A stretch of 64,000 bases of DNA, from positions 49,860 to 113,859 of the forward strand of contig JAMCWM010000045.1 in the NCBI GenBank assembly GCA_023481175.1, given 5' to 3'. This DNA comes from Nitrospirota bacterium (GTDB lineage Bacteria; Nitrospirota; Leptospirillia; Leptospirillales; Leptospirillaceae). Below are positions 1 to 9,187 of the stretch, piece after piece (the first letter of the stretch is position 1; every line of letters starts with the position of its first letter). The position numbers and the translations under genes were made by a program. The notes beneath the pieces are model-generated. The model was not told where the DNA came from. It saw only the letters and a list, made by a program, of their open reading frames with translations, and searched no databases.

Positions 1-192
1 ATTCAGGGTCTTCTGCGCCTCTTCGCGGTCGAGCCGGCCCAGGGCGAAGCCGACGTGGACGATCACATAGTCCCCCTTCCGGAGCTCTTCAATCAGGACG
101 GTCGAAATTTCCTGGGAAACGCCCCCCAGGCGCACCCGGGCTCGCGAATCCTCGAGAACCTCCTCCACCAGTGCCGGAACGGCAAGACACAT
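1..192 (-). CDS. hypC: HypC-type hydrogenase maturation chaperone (3' part cut by window edge)
   Basis: The N-terminal 64 codons are visible and the gene continues past base 1. It opens with MCLAVPALVEEV, the HypC family signature. Cys2 is the residue that holds the Fe(CN)2CO moiety and contacts the hydrogenase large subunit. Family members are about 75-100 residues, so little is missing. It lies 19 bp after hypF on the same strand and is the last visible gene of the hydrogenase operon; hypD and hypE would be expected next, outside the window. A second HypC-family gene (hupF) lies in the same operon at 5752-6048, so the two probably divide the work between HypD and the HupK scaffold. Identification is secure. 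Confidence 0.93.
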   Translation of the reverse strand, partial: MCLAVPALVEEVLEDSRARVRLGGVSQEISTVLIEELRKGDYVIVHVGFALGRLDREEAQKTLN

Positions 193-211
193 CGGTCGTT
201 CTCCTCTTTTT

Positions 212-2578
212 CTAAATTGAAGGACTCATCTCGGAGGCCCACACGGCAAAGGCCTGACCCAGAGCCAGCCCCCCGTCGTTCGCCGGAACCCTTGCCGGCT
301 CGAGGAGTGCGAGGCCGGTTCCCTCGAGCCGCCGACGGAACAATCCGGCCAGCAGCCGGTTCTGGAAGACCCCTCCAGACAGGAGAACGGTCGAGAGGCC
401 CGTCCGCGCCCTCCCGTCCTGAACCCATTCCGAGAGGCCTGTCGCAAGGGCCTCGTGAAAAAGGCGGGCGCCCCTCTCCCGGGAAGGTTCACCGGCAAGC
501 CGGGAGAGGAGGGGACGGAAATCCAGGATGCCCGACTTGATCCGGTGGAACCGACCGAGCCTCTCGCCGGGGTCCGTGCGTCCCTTCCGGGCCCAGGACT
601 CGAGCTCCATCGCCCCCTGCCCCTCATACGAGAGGTGTTCACGTCCACCGAGAAGGGCGTAGACCGCATCGAAGAGGCGTCCGGCGCTCGATGTCTGCGG
701 GATGAGCCCGGAACGGCCTCCTTCAAGAACCGCCAGGATTTCTCCGGCGAGAGGGTTCCGGAATCGACGGAGGACCTCATCCCCACGCCCCAATGCCTGG
801 AGGGCGGCCACACCCATGCGCCAGGGCTCCCGGAAGGCCCGGGCCCCGCCCGGAACGGGAAGGGGGGCAAAATGGCCCAGACGCATCGAGCCGGATCGAT
901 CCACCCGCAGAAGCTCCCCTCCCCAGAAGCTCCCGTCCGGCCCCAGGCCAAATCCGTCCAGCGCGAGCCCCAGGACGGGACCACAGACGCTCCTGTCAGC
1001 CATCACCGAGGCCACATGGGCATGGTGATGCTGGACCGGCACCACCGGAATCCCCCACGCCTCCCCCAGGTCGAAGGCCATCCGGGTGGAGGGAAAATCC
1101 GGATGGAGATCGCAGGCCAGATGGGTCGGAGGTCCCCCGTCCCGCTCGACGAATCGTTCCAGGGTCTTCCGGAAAAGGTCCCGGCTCTCTAACGTGTCGA
1201 GGTCCCCCATATGGGGGAGGACCAGGGCCCTCCCCTTCCGGATCCGGCAGGGAGCGGTCTTCTGGTGGCCTCCCAGGGCCAGGACGACCGGCTCAGACGG
1301 CAGACTTCCTCCCCGGAGGATCGAAAAGGAGGCGGGGACCCATCCCCGGGACCGGCGAAGCAGGATGGGTCCCTCCCGCTCCGGAACGGCCAGGCTGTCG
1401 TCCTGGCGTTCCCGGATCGGGCGGCCGTGGACGAGAAGGCCGTCCACTCGGCCCCGGAAATATCCCAGAACCTCGGCAAGGGATGCTGCGATCGGCTCTC
1501 CTTCCGGATTGGCGCTGGTCATGACGAGAGGCGGAAGGGAGCGTCCCGTCTCCCCGAAGAGAAGATGATGGATCGGGGTGGAGGGAAGAAAAAGTCCGAT
1601 TCTGTCGAGACCGGGTGCGAGGCTCTCCCGGAGGACCGGCGCGTTTCGCCTGACGGGAAGCAGGACGATCGGATTCTCCGGGGAAAGAAGCAGCCGACGG
1701 GCTTCCGGTGATATCCGGGCAAGCTCCCCCGCGGCGGCGAGCGATCCCGCCATCACGGCCAGGGGCTTTTCCGGACGGCCCTTGAGCTCCCGGATCCGGG
1801 CAATCCCCTCCCGGCTTCCGGCATCGCAGGCCAGATGAACCCCCCCGAGCCCCTTGAGCGCCAGGACCCCCCCCTCACGGAGGCGGTGCGCCGCCTCCTC
1901 AAGGCAGCCGTCCTCCATTTTTCCCCCGCCGTCTCCCTCCAGAAACCAGGTTTTCGGGCCGCAGTCCGGGCATCCGATGGTCTGGGCGTGAAAACGCCGG
2001 TCGAACGGATCCCCATATTCTCTCCGGCACTTTGAACAGAGGGGAAAACGGCGGAGGGTGGTGCGGCACCGGTCGAAGGGGGTCCCAAGGGCGATCGAAT
2101 ACCGGGGGCCGCACACGGTGCAGGAAATCAGCGGATAACGGAAGCGACGATTGCCCGGATCGAAGAGTTCCCGAAGGCAGTCGGAGCAGACGGCCGAGTC
2201 CGGACGGAGGGACGAGAGATCCCGCTCCTCTCCTCGATTCCCTCTCCGGGAGCTCCGGAGAACAAAAGATCTTTCATTCCTTCTGACCGGTTGCTCTTCT
2301 CGGCGGAGACTGTCGATCCGGGCCCCGGGGGGGAGCTCCGATGCAAGCGCCTCCAGGAACCGTCCAAGCCAGGTCCGGTGTCCCTGGATCTCCAGCAAAA
2401 CCCCCTCCGGAACATTCGCCACCGATCCCGTGAGGGAGAGTCCCCGGGCAAGCCGGACGACGAAGGGGCGAAAACCCACCCCCTGGACCCGTCCAGAAAT
2501 CGCAAGGGAGATTCGGGCGATCTCGGCGGGACCTTCAAGGGATTCCGGAGCTTCCGCTCCAGAGGGAGAGGGCTTCAC
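212..2578 (-). CDS. hypF: Carbamoyltransferase HypF
   Basis: Cytoplasmic enzyme that uses carbamoyl phosphate and ATP to make the cyanide ligands of the NiFe site, handing carbamoyl to HypE. The 788 residues match full-length HypF. Order of domains: acylphosphatase (about 20-110, GRVQGVGFRPF at 29-39); paired zinc fingers (Cys131/134, 153/156, 181/184, 203/206); a YrdC-like nucleotide-binding domain (about 220-415, RRSRGWVP near its end); and a Kae1-like carbamoyltransferase domain with HHHAH at 517-521 and a late LSGGVFQN motif. The start is GTG with a GGAG eight bases upstream. It follows hypB after 13 bp. No damage is visible. Confidence 0.97.
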   Translation of the reverse strand: MKPSPSGAEAPESLEGPAEIARISLAISGRVQGVGFRPFVVRLARGLSLTGSVANVPEGVLLEIQGHRTWLGRFLEALASELPPGARIDSLRREEQPVRRNERSFVLRSSRRGNRGEERDLSSLRPDSAVCSDCLRELFDPGNRRFRYPLISCTVCGPRYSIALGTPFDRCRTTLRRFPLCSKCRREYGDPFDRRFHAQTIGCPDCGPKTWFLEGDGGGKMEDGCLEEAAHRLREGGVLALKGLGGVHLACDAGSREGIARIRELKGRPEKPLAVMAGSLAAAGELARISPEARRLLLSPENPIVLLPVRRNAPVLRESLAPGLDRIGLFLPSTPIHHLLFGETGRSLPPLVMTSANPEGEPIAASLAEVLGYFRGRVDGLLVHGRPIRERQDDSLAVPEREGPILLRRSRGWVPASFSILRGGSLPSEPVVLALGGHQKTAPCRIRKGRALVLPHMGDLDTLESRDLFRKTLERFVERDGGPPTHLACDLHPDFPSTRMAFDLGEAWGIPVVPVQHHHAHVASVMADRSVCGPVLGLALDGFGLGPDGSFWGGELLRVDRSGSMRLGHFAPLPVPGGARAFREPWRMGVAALQALGRGDEVLRRFRNPLAGEILAVLEGGRSGLIPQTSSAGRLFDAVYALLGGREHLSYEGQGAMELESWARKGRTDPGERLGRFHRIKSGILDFRPLLSRLAGEPSRERGARLFHEALATGLSEWVQDGRARTGLSTVLLSGGVFQNRLLAGLFRRRLEGTGLALLEPARVPANDGGLALGQAFAVWASEMSPSI

Positions 2579-2591
2579 GATTGTCTCCGCT

Positions 2592-3404
2592 TCAGGCCGG
2601 GAGATCCGGAACTGTCCCGACCCCTGTCCGCCGTACAGAAAGCCAGGACAACCACCCTTCCATCCCCTCCCCCGTCCGGGAGGAGAGGGAGAGGATTTCT
2701 CCCCCCGGATTGACGGAGCGGAGGGCGTTTTCCGCCCGTTCGACCTCGAAATCCAGATGGGGAAGAAGATCCGCCTTGGTGAGAAGGGTCAGGTCGGCGT
2801 CGCGAAAGATCCGGGGATACTTGAGAGGCTTGTCTTCCCCTTCCGTCACCGAGAAAAGGACAACCCGGGCGGTCTCTCCGAGGTCGAAGAGCGCCGGACA
2901 GACCAGATTCCCGACATTCTCGATGACCAGGATCATCCCGGGGACAAGAGCGAGCTCGCCCACCGCATGGGCCACCTGGTGGGCATCGAGGTGGCAGCCG
3001 GCTCCGGTGTTGATCTGGACGGCAGGCACTCCCAAACGGCGAATCCGGTCCGCATCCCGGCTCGTCTCCTGGTCTCCTTCGATGACCGCCAGGGGGACCT
3101 TGTTCCCCAAAGCTCCGATCGTCCTCTCGAGAAGGGTGGTCTTTCCCGATCCCGGACTCGAGAGAAGATTCAGGACGAGGAGGCCGTTCGCCGTGAAAAA
3201 ATCACGGTTGCCCCGGGCGATGCGGTTGTTTTTCCCCAGGATGTCCTGTTCGACCGAAATTCTCCGGTGAGACCCTCCGCCCTCCTCCTGCCCATGGGAC
3301 TCATGAGACACCGAATGATCGCCTTCATCGTGATGGTGATGGGGAAGAACCCGCCCCCCCATTTTGCCCTCCCCCTGAGACCCGCACCCGCATTCCACGC
3401 ACAT
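2592..3404 (-). CDS. hypB: Hydrogenase nickel incorporation GTPase HypB
   Basis: Nickel-inserting SIMIBI GTPase that works with HypA. The 270-residue protein starts MCVECGCG, the high-affinity metal-binding CxxCxC motif. A short histidine-rich stretch with HHHH at about 22-25 follows, then the P-loop SSPGSGKT at about 82-89, the conserved EGDQET, the GAGCHLDAHQV metal site at the dimer interface and the ENVGNLVCPA motif. The reading frame stays open further upstream, but the CxxCxC start at 3404 is chosen because its ATG shares one base with the hypA stop (TGATG). The modest His-rich segment suggests some nickel storage as well as delivery, which is inference. Confidence 0.96.
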   Translation of the reverse strand: MCVECGCGSQGEGKMGGRVLPHHHHDEGDHSVSHESHGQEEGGGSHRRISVEQDILGKNNRIARGNRDFFTANGLLVLNLLSSPGSGKTTLLERTIGALGNKVPLAVIEGDQETSRDADRIRRLGVPAVQINTGAGCHLDAHQVAHAVGELALVPGMILVIENVGNLVCPALFDLGETARVVLFSVTEGEDKPLKYPRIFRDADLTLLTKADLLPHLDFEVERAENALRSVNPGGEILSLSSRTGEGMEGWLSWLSVRRTGVGTVPDLPA

Positions 3405-3784
3405 CAATCCCCTCCTTTTTCCGGTATTTTCCCGGACCGGTCGTCGCGCACGATCAGCTCGCAAAGACGGAACTCCATCCCTCCCGTGGGAAGAACCCCG
3501 GAGCCCCCGCATCCGGGACAGCTCCGCAAGGGGTCTTGCAGAGACACTGTCTTTTCGCAGTGAAAGCACCACCCGGTTCCGGGAATCTCCCGGATCTCGA
3601 GTTCGGCAAATTCCGAGACCGTTCCCAGGACGGCAGATTCGAAGCTGAAGGTCAGGGCGGGAACCGAGACCCCCGAAAGCGCCCCCACCTCCAGGACAAT
3701 CCGATCGATCCGTTCAAATCCTCCCCGGGATGCCTCGTCCTCGCAGAGTTCCAGGAGACTCATCACCAGAGAGAGTTCATGCAT
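3404..3784 (-). CDS. hypA: Hydrogenase nickel chaperone HypA
   Basis: Small nickel/zinc protein that passes nickel to the hydrogenase large subunit together with HypB. It begins MHELSL, where His2 is the family's nickel ligand. It carries a zinc site formed by CFHC and CPGC in the C-terminal half. Length is 126 residues, slightly longer than the usual 113-120 because of a charged C-terminal tail. The frame is open ten codons further upstream, but MHEL fixes the start. The 5' end overlaps the hupK stop by 8 nt and the stop overlaps the hypB start by 1 nt, so translation is probably coupled. Confidence 0.96.
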   Translation of the reverse strand: MHELSLVMSLLELCEDEASRGGFERIDRIVLEVGALSGVSVPALTFSFESAVLGTVSEFAELEIREIPGTGWCFHCEKTVSLQDPLRSCPGCGGSGVLPTGGMEFRLCELIVRDDRSGKIPEKGGD

Positions 3785-4973
3785 CCCGACCGTCCATTCC
3801 CCCGGTGAGAGCACGCTCCCTTACCACAACCGGGGCGCAGGGGTCGAAGACCCAGAGAGAATCCGCAACGAGCGCCCGAAGGCCCCTTCCGGAGCTCCTC
3901 TTTCGGGACAGGGCGGAACACCAGGAGGCGAAGGCGCCCCCTTCCGGAGAAAAGGTCCACTCCGTGGGAGCCAGGATCCGGACGCCCCTCACCCGCCCTT
4001 CCCTTAGGGTCCACCGATGAACCAAAAGTCCCCGGGAGGTCTCTCCCCAGGCGATACCGACCCCGTCACCCTGTGAGCGTGAACGGATCTCCGCCAGCCT
4101 GGCTTTATCTCCCCCACCGTCCTTCTCCCCCTTCGACCAGCGGGCAAGCTCGACCAGGCGGGCGGCCAAACGGGCCGACAGGGAGCGTCCGGACATCCAG
4201 AGATCCCACACCAGAGGATGCTCTCTTTCGCGGGCCAGAGGACCGGTCTCCCGGCCCTCCCCTTCCAGGTGGGGCCATGACAGGAATTCCCGGTTCTCCA
4301 TGGCGCGGGAAAGCCACTCCACGCTGGCGGCGTCGGTCAGAGCCGTCATGGAAAGATCCGGGAAAATCGGGACGGCCACCTCCCCATCGGGCAAAAGGAG
4401 AGCGGCCCGCCGGGCCACGGGGGAGTGTAAGCGGCTCTCCCGGAGCCAGCCGTCCCATTCCCGGGCCGTTTCCCGCTCCAGGAACCGGAAGACGCTCTCG
4501 CCCAGCACGACGCCTTCGAGAAGGGTCCGAAATCCCGTAAAAAAACTGCTCTCCGTCGAATGACGGTCCTTTCTTCCAAGATCCCGAAGATGTCTCCACG
4601 CTTCCTTTTCGGTAAAAGGGAGGATCGCCTCGCCGTTTATCGGCAGGAGGAGAGAGCGCAGGCTTTCGAAAAGGCTTTCCCGAAGGATCTCCCCCTCTTG
4701 AAAGGGCTCCTCGAGCGGCTTCCCCCGGGCGGCCCGGAGGGCTTGAAAAGCAAGTCGCTCCTGGGCCTTTCCGCAAAGATGGAACAGACTCCGGAGGCGG
4801 CGCAGGGCCTCCCCTTCCTCCACCCCTTCGAGAAGCCGCTGATGGGACAGATCCCTCGGGAAAAGGGTCAGACGCATTGGACCATCCGCCCCCTCCTCCG
4901 GGTCCAGAATGGCTCGGAGGCATTCCCCCGGTCCTGGCTCCGGCTCCTTCACGACAGGTCCCGGGCGACCCAT
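3777..4973 (-). CDS. hupK: HupK/HoxV-type hydrogenase assembly scaffold (degenerate large-subunit homologue)
   Basis: A divergent 398-residue protein whose C-terminal part contains FDPCAP. This resembles the DPCxxC end of NiFe large subunits but has lost the second cysteine, and no RxCGxC motif is present at the N terminus. That pattern fits HupK/HoxV, a scaffold that holds the Fe(CN)2CO unit with a HupF/HoxL chaperone before transfer to the real large subunit. Position between hupH and hypA supports this. Start: ATG 4973 is preceded by GGGAG at 8 nt and overlaps hupH; a GTG at 4952 making a 4-nt GTGA overlap is the alternative. Family assignment rests on context and the terminal motif. Confidence 0.75.
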   Translation of the reverse strand: MGRPGPVVKEPEPGPGECLRAILDPEEGADGPMRLTLFPRDLSHQRLLEGVEEGEALRRLRSLFHLCGKAQERLAFQALRAARGKPLEEPFQEGEILRESLFESLRSLLLPINGEAILPFTEKEAWRHLRDLGRKDRHSTESSFFTGFRTLLEGVVLGESVFRFLERETAREWDGWLRESRLHSPVARRAALLLPDGEVAVPIFPDLSMTALTDAASVEWLSRAMENREFLSWPHLEGEGRETGPLAREREHPLVWDLWMSGRSLSARLAARLVELARWSKGEKDGGGDKARLAEIRSRSQGDGVGIAWGETSRGLLVHRWTLREGRVRGVRILAPTEWTFSPEGGAFASWCSALSRKRSSGRGLRALVADSLWVFDPCAPVVVRERALTGGMDGRDA

Positions 4974-5755
4974 TCCAGGAACTCCCGATAGTCCGCGAGG
5001 GACTGGGAGAGGTCTTCCGGAGCGGCGGCAATCTCGTCGGGAATGTCCGCGACGCAAAGGGCATCGAGAAGAGGGATTCCCTCGGGATTACTGTAGAGGA
5101 CCCGCCACAGCCCTGAAAAACCGGTCGACACCACACGACAGTCCCCATATCCCTTTGACGCAAGGGCGATGCGCCCCCCCGCGCAGACACGGTCGATCCA
5201 TTTTGCGTCCCCTTCCGAAAGAGGAAGCTTGTTGAGAAAGATCCGGTGGTTCTTCTTGTCCGGAGAGTATTCCGCAAGATGTTGGGCCGCTTCCATCATA
5301 AGAGGCAGGGCGTTCATGAGCTCCGGCCGGAGCTGGTCCGCGATCGGATCATCGGAGGCGAGACCCCCCGATTCGAGGAACGGGGAGGGCTCCGGTCTCT
5401 GAACCAGGATTCCGGGAGCCCGGCCGACCTCGATATGGGACAGAACCACCCCCTCGCCCTTCTCAGGTTTCACCCCCATCATCCAGATCCCCGGGTGGAA
5501 CGATTCCCGAACATAAAGAGCCACTCCGTCTTCCCCAGGAGAAGCTTGGACCGATCCGGAGATCTCACCCTCCCCCAGGAGGGTGACGAGCCTCCGGCGT
5601 TCGCCGGGGGTCAGATCCCCCAATTCGGGACGCTGCGGAAGAGCAGGGGACGCCAATGCCCGTTCGAGAGCGGCGCCCACTCTTTCGAGAGCCGAGAACA
5701 GGGTGCGGGTGACCGGTTCCCCTTCCGGCCGTTCCTCCGGAGGCCGGGCGGTCAT
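4949..5755 (-). CDS. hupH: HupH/HyaF/HoxQ-family hydrogenase expression/formation protein
   Basis: A 268-residue cytoplasmic protein needed for assembly of the membrane-bound uptake hydrogenase, probably as a chaperone of the small subunit in oxygen-tolerant systems (known for HyaF/HoxQ). Family motifs seen: LGEGEISGSV near 60-70, VLSHIEVG near 104-111, a NALPLM segment, FLNKLPLS, and near the C terminus the GYGDCRVVSTG...WRVLYSNP block. The C-terminal half carries the strongest conservation, as in HupH. The ATG overlaps the hupF stop by 4 nt (ATGA), and its own stop lies inside the hupK coding region. No oddities. Confidence 0.9.
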   Translation of the reverse strand: MTARPPEERPEGEPVTRTLFSALERVGAALERALASPALPQRPELGDLTPGERRRLVTLLGEGEISGSVQASPGEDGVALYVRESFHPGIWMMGVKPEKGEGVVLSHIEVGRAPGILVQRPEPSPFLESGGLASDDPIADQLRPELMNALPLMMEAAQHLAEYSPDKKNHRIFLNKLPLSEGDAKWIDRVCAGGRIALASKGYGDCRVVSTGFSGLWRVLYSNPEGIPLLDALCVADIPDEIAAAPEDLSQSLADYREFLEWVARDLS

Positions 5756-6048
5756 TCTTGATCTTTCCGGCCGGAGGCGGAGGGAAGTTCCGGAAAAAAT
5801 CGGTCGAAATCCGTCTCCCCCGAGAGGGCCGCCTCAAGGGCGTCAAGTGCCAGGTCGATCTGAAGGGCCTCCTCTCGGTCCAGGACCCGCTGTGCGTGGC
5901 CGGAAAAGACAAGGACAAAGCTTCCCTCGCTCTGGGGACCGACGAGGGCGAGATTGACGATCCTCTTCTCCCCGCGGCCCTCGCAGGTCGCCTGGAGTAA
6001 AAACTCGGAAGAGGGGGAGATCACACGCATGGGGATTCCCAGACACAC
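5752..6048 (-). CDS. hupF: HupF/HoxL, HypC-family chaperone dedicated to the uptake hydrogenase
   Basis: A 98-residue HypC paralogue. The true start is GTG at 6048, giving (M)CLGIPMRVISP with the family's essential Cys2; an AAGGA lies upstream. It is longer than HypC because of an acidic/hydrophobic C-terminal helix (EALQIDLALDALEAAL), typical of HupF/HoxL. In Ralstonia the homologue HoxL pairs with HoxV (HupK here) to hold the Fe(CN)2CO unit and support maturation in air. It follows hupD after 17 bp and overlaps hupH by 4 nt. Confidence 0.93.
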   Translation of the reverse strand: MCLGIPMRVISPSSEFLLQATCEGRGEKRIVNLALVGPQSEGSFVLVFSGHAQRVLDREEALQIDLALDALEAALSGETDFDRFFPELPSASGRKDQE

Positions 6049-6065
6049 GGCCTGATCCTTTTCTT

Positions 6066-6626
6066 CTAAACGGAGGACTGAAGGGCCCGTGGAAATAGAA
6101 ATTCCCCGCAGGCCCCCTCCCGGCGGAGCCGAGGTTCGACGCCCCACTCCCGAAGGACCGATACCGCAGACTCAAGGGCTGTCGGGATGCTTTCCCTTGC
6201 CAGGGTAGTCAGATCCCCCCCGAAGGTATCCCAGTCCAAGGGCTGGAGGCCGATGAGGGCCATCTCCGGAGGACGACTTCCCAAAAGATCGCACAATACC
6301 AGAACCTCCTGGAATCCCGTCTGGTGAAGACTCATCTTTCCGGAGTGGAGGTAGGCCGGAACCTCCTCGTTTCTTCTCGTGACCATCGTCCCGGGAGGCT
6401 GTCCGAAGTCGACGGCGTCGAAGATCAGCAGATGGGTGGCCTCCTGGATATGGGGCATCAAGAGGAGCCCCTGGGTCCCGCCATCCATGAGGAGGACGGA
6501 GTTGGGATATTCGTAGGCCCGGCCGAAGGCTTCCACCGCGCGAACCCCGAACCCTTCGTCGGCCCAAAGGAGGTTTCCGATCCCAAGAACAAGGATCCGT
6601 CGCCCGGACAGGATATTGTCCTCCAC
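6066..6626 (-). CDS. hupD: Hydrogenase maturation endopeptidase HupD/HyaD
   Basis: Nickel-dependent protease that removes the C-terminal extension of the large subunit after the NiFe site is complete. The 186-residue protein contains GIGNLLWADEGFG, with the nickel ligand Glu24; FDAVDFG with Asp at about 70; and SLHQTG with His at about 101. These are the three metal ligands of HybD/HyaD proteases. The frame is open far upstream, inside hupC. The GTG at 6626 is chosen because it follows the hupC stop by 11 nt and has GGAGG about 5 nt upstream. Its substrate is the 15-residue tail of HupL encoded in this operon. Confidence 0.94.
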   Translation of the reverse strand: MEDNILSGRRILVLGIGNLLWADEGFGVRAVEAFGRAYEYPNSVLLMDGGTQGLLLMPHIQEATHLLIFDAVDFGQPPGTMVTRRNEEVPAYLHSGKMSLHQTGFQEVLVLCDLLGSRPPEMALIGLQPLDWDTFGGDLTTLARESIPTALESAVSVLREWGVEPRLRREGACGEFLFPRALQSSV

Positions 6627-6637
6627 CCTTTCCTCCG

Positions 6638-7342
6638 CTACTTCCGGAAGATCCTGAAGCCGCTGATCATCGTCCCGACCGAAGTCTGCCGCCCCACGAT
6701 ATCCTCGCGAACAGCCATGTAGATGTGACCCGCCACGAAGACGAGGATGAGCCACATTCCCAGATGGTGGAGCGTCCGAAGATCCTGGGGCTGACCGACG
6801 AGGGGCGTGACCCATCCGAAAAGGCGGTCGGCCCAGGAGCCGTCTCCAAGGCCTTCGGCATAGAGGGCTCCCCCGGTGAGAATCATGAGCAGGCTGCCCA
6901 GGACGAAGAAGAAAAACATGGCCAACTGGGCCATGGGGTTGTGGCCGTAATACTTTCGGGCGCGCTCCTCGAGAAAGAGATTCCAACGGGCCTCGTAGCC
7001 AAGCGAACCCCACCAGGAGCGGTCTTTCAGGGGCAGATGAAACAGCTCCCGGGAATAGGCGTTTCCCTCGAGGGCCCAGAGGAGCCGGATCAGAAATCCC
7101 CCCCCGAAAAGCCACGCGGCCACGAAATGAACAAAGCGGACATCCCCCATCAGGAAGTGGTGGCTGGCCTCTCCCATGAGGCTCGGGAAGGGATGGGCGA
7201 TCAAGAGGCCGGTCACCGCCAGGGCGACGACAGAGCCGGCGTTGATCCAGTGCCAGAGGCGCACGGGGGCCTCATAGACGTAGAAAACGCCCTGTTCGTC
7301 CTCGGGGGCCGTCCGGAACCCCTCGCGTTCGTGTCGTCCCAT
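6638..7342 (-). CDS. hupC: Ni/Fe-hydrogenase b-type cytochrome subunit
   Basis: Membrane di-haem cytochrome b that anchors the hydrogenase dimer at the periplasmic face and passes electrons to quinone. The 234 residues contain four hydrophobic spans (about 30-50, 70-92, 145-165, 195-215) and the expected histidines: RLWHWINAGS in the first span, VRFVHFVAAW in the second, and LHHLGMWLILVFVAGHIYMA in the last. The YEAPVRLWHW opening is typical of HyaC/HupC. It begins 18 bp after the large subunit gene. The presence of this gene indicates a quinone-linked, energy-conserving uptake enzyme. Confidence 0.96.
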   Translation of the reverse strand: MGRHEREGFRTAPEDEQGVFYVYEAPVRLWHWINAGSVVALAVTGLLIAHPFPSLMGEASHHFLMGDVRFVHFVAAWLFGGGFLIRLLWALEGNAYSRELFHLPLKDRSWWGSLGYEARWNLFLEERARKYYGHNPMAQLAMFFFFVLGSLLMILTGGALYAEGLGDGSWADRLFGWVTPLVGQPQDLRTLHHLGMWLILVFVAGHIYMAVREDIVGRQTSVGTMISGFRIFRK

Positions 7343-7360
7343 GGATCCCTCCCGTCTGCC

Positions 7361-9154
7361 TCAGCAGACTTTGACGCTGTGAAGAGGTTCGCCGGCCGGG
7401 CCCATGATGTGGGTCGAACAGGCCAGGCAGGGATCGAAGCTGTGCAGGGTCCGCAGGATCTCCAGCGGCTGCTTCGGATTCGAGAGCGGGGTGTTCAGGA
7501 GGGCCGCCTCGTAGGCCCCGATCTGACCCTTCGGGTCGCGGGGAGACGCATTCCATGTCGTCGGAACCACCGCCTGGTAGTTCTCGATCTTTTCGTCCCG
7601 GATCCTGAGCCAGTGGGCGAGAGCGCCCCTTGGCGCTTCGCCGGACCCCACCCCCTTGCACTCCCGGGGCCATGTGGACGGCTCCCATTTTTCGGTGTTG
7701 GCGGTCGACGTGTCCCCGGCCCGGATGTTGGCCATGAGCCGGTCGTGGAAATACCGCATCTTGTGGGCGGCCCAGGAGGCCTCGAGACCCCGGGCCGCCG
7801 TTCTCCCCAGGGTGGAAAAGAGGGCCGAAACCGGGAGGCCGAGCGTCCCGAGCAGATTGTCGACAGGCTCCTTGAACTCCGGTTTTTTAAGCGCGTAGCC
7901 GACGATCCAGCGGGCCAGGGGGCCGACCTCCATGGCGTGGCCATTCCAGCGGGGAGCCTTGATGAAGGAATACTTTCCCTCTTCGTCAAGCTCCTGGATG
8001 TCCGTGGGCGTCCCTTTCGCCCTTTTCCCCAGGACATAGTGCGGATCGGTGATTCCATCCCAGGGATGAAGTCCCTTCGTCTCGTCGGGATAGCGATACC
8101 AGGAATGGACGACGTACTCCTTCACCTCTTCGGGGTTGCGGAGATCGACGGGATGAACGGTGGAGAGATCCCCGTTCACAATGGCCCCGCGGGGAAGGAG
8201 GAGGTTGTCGGGACTGTCATTGTTGGCCCGGTCGGGAAACTCTCCGTAAGCCAGGACATTCTGCCCCGACAAGCCGGCCCCGTAGAGCCAGTTCTTGTAG
8301 TAGGAGGCGATGGCGACGAGATCCGGAATGTAGACCTGGTCAATGAAGGCGATCGTCCGGTCGATGATCCCGGAGACGAAGTTCAGCCGCTCCATATTGA
8401 TGGGCGCTCCGGACGCAAGGTCCCCGTCGATGTTGATCGCGCAGGGAACCCCTCCCACCAGCCAGTTGGGATGGGGGTTCTTTCCCCCGAAGATGGTCTG
8501 GATCTTGACGATATCCTTCTGGAAATCGAGCGCCTCGAGATAGTGCGTCACCGCCAGAAGGTTGACCGCCGACGGGAGCCGGTAGGACGCATTGCCCCAG
8601 TACCCGTTGGCGAAGGGACCCAGCTGACCCGACTCGACAAACTTTTTGAGCCGGTTCTGGACGTCCCTGAAGTATCCCGGGGAAGAATTCGGCCAGCGTG
8701 AAATCTTCTGGGCGATCGCGGATGTCTCGCGGGGGTCAGCCTTGAGCGCATCCGGAACATCCACCCAGTCCATGGCGTGGAGATGGTAGAAGTGGACCAG
8801 GTGGTCCTGGGCAAAGAGGGTGGCGTGCATGAGGTTCCGGATGATGTTCGCGTTTTCGGGGATCCGGATCCCCAGGGCATCCTCCACCGTCCGCACCGAG
8901 ACCAGGGCATGGACCCCCGTGCAGACCCCGCAGATGCGCTGGGTGAAGGCCCAGGCGTCCCGGGGATCCCTCCCCTTGAGGATCGTCTCGATCCCTCGCC
9001 ACATCGTTCCCGAGCTGACCGCGTTCCGGATCACGTTGTCGTGGTCGATGTTGACCTCGCACCTCAGATGGCCTTCGATCCGTGTCACGGGATCGACCAC
9101 GACCCGCCGTCCCGAGTTGTCGAGGCGGAATCCCTGCGTTTCGTAGACACTCAT
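7361..9154 (-). CDS. hupL: [NiFe]-hydrogenase large subunit (uptake, group 1)
   Basis: Catalytic subunit, 597 residues, full length. The L1 motif [11 protein letters not shown] is at 73-83 with Cys75 and Cys78. The L2 motif DPCLACSTH is at 574-582 with Cys576 and Cys579. The four cysteines bind the Ni-Fe(CN)2CO site. The 15 residues after His582 ([15 protein letters not shown]) are the tail that the HupD protease removes. No signal peptide is present; export would be piggy-back on the small subunit's Tat signal, as known for the family. It lies 33 bp downstream of hupS. Sequence is intact throughout. Confidence 0.98.
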   Translation of the reverse strand: MSVYETQGFRLDNSGRRVVVDPVTRIEGHLRCEVNIDHDNVIRNAVSSGTMWRGIETILKGRDPRDAWAFTQRICGVCTGVHALVSVRTVEDALGIRIPENANIIRNLMHATLFAQDHLVHFYHLHAMDWVDVPDALKADPRETSAIAQKISRWPNSSPGYFRDVQNRLKKFVESGQLGPFANGYWGNASYRLPSAVNLLAVTHYLEALDFQKDIVKIQTIFGGKNPHPNWLVGGVPCAINIDGDLASGAPINMERLNFVSGIIDRTIAFIDQVYIPDLVAIASYYKNWLYGAGLSGQNVLAYGEFPDRANNDSPDNLLLPRGAIVNGDLSTVHPVDLRNPEEVKEYVVHSWYRYPDETKGLHPWDGITDPHYVLGKRAKGTPTDIQELDEEGKYSFIKAPRWNGHAMEVGPLARWIVGYALKKPEFKEPVDNLLGTLGLPVSALFSTLGRTAARGLEASWAAHKMRYFHDRLMANIRAGDTSTANTEKWEPSTWPRECKGVGSGEAPRGALAHWLRIRDEKIENYQAVVPTTWNASPRDPKGQIGAYEAALLNTPLSNPKQPLEILRTLHSFDPCLACSTHIMGPAGEPLHSVKVC

Positions 9155-9187
9155 GGGAGAAGCTCCTTCCCTTGTCGTGACTCTCCG

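Noticed and set aside
2592..3572. 326-codon version of hypB
   Set aside because: The additional 56 codons overlap hypA and precede the MCVECGCG start that defines the family.
5752..6147. 131-codon version of hupF
   Set aside because: The extra N-terminal 33 codons overlap hupD and hide the essential Cys2; GTG 6048 gives the family start CLGIP.
6725..8701. 658-codon open frame on the plus strand opposite hupC/hupL
   Set aside because: It is antisense to conserved hydrogenase sequence with no RBS or domain of its own.
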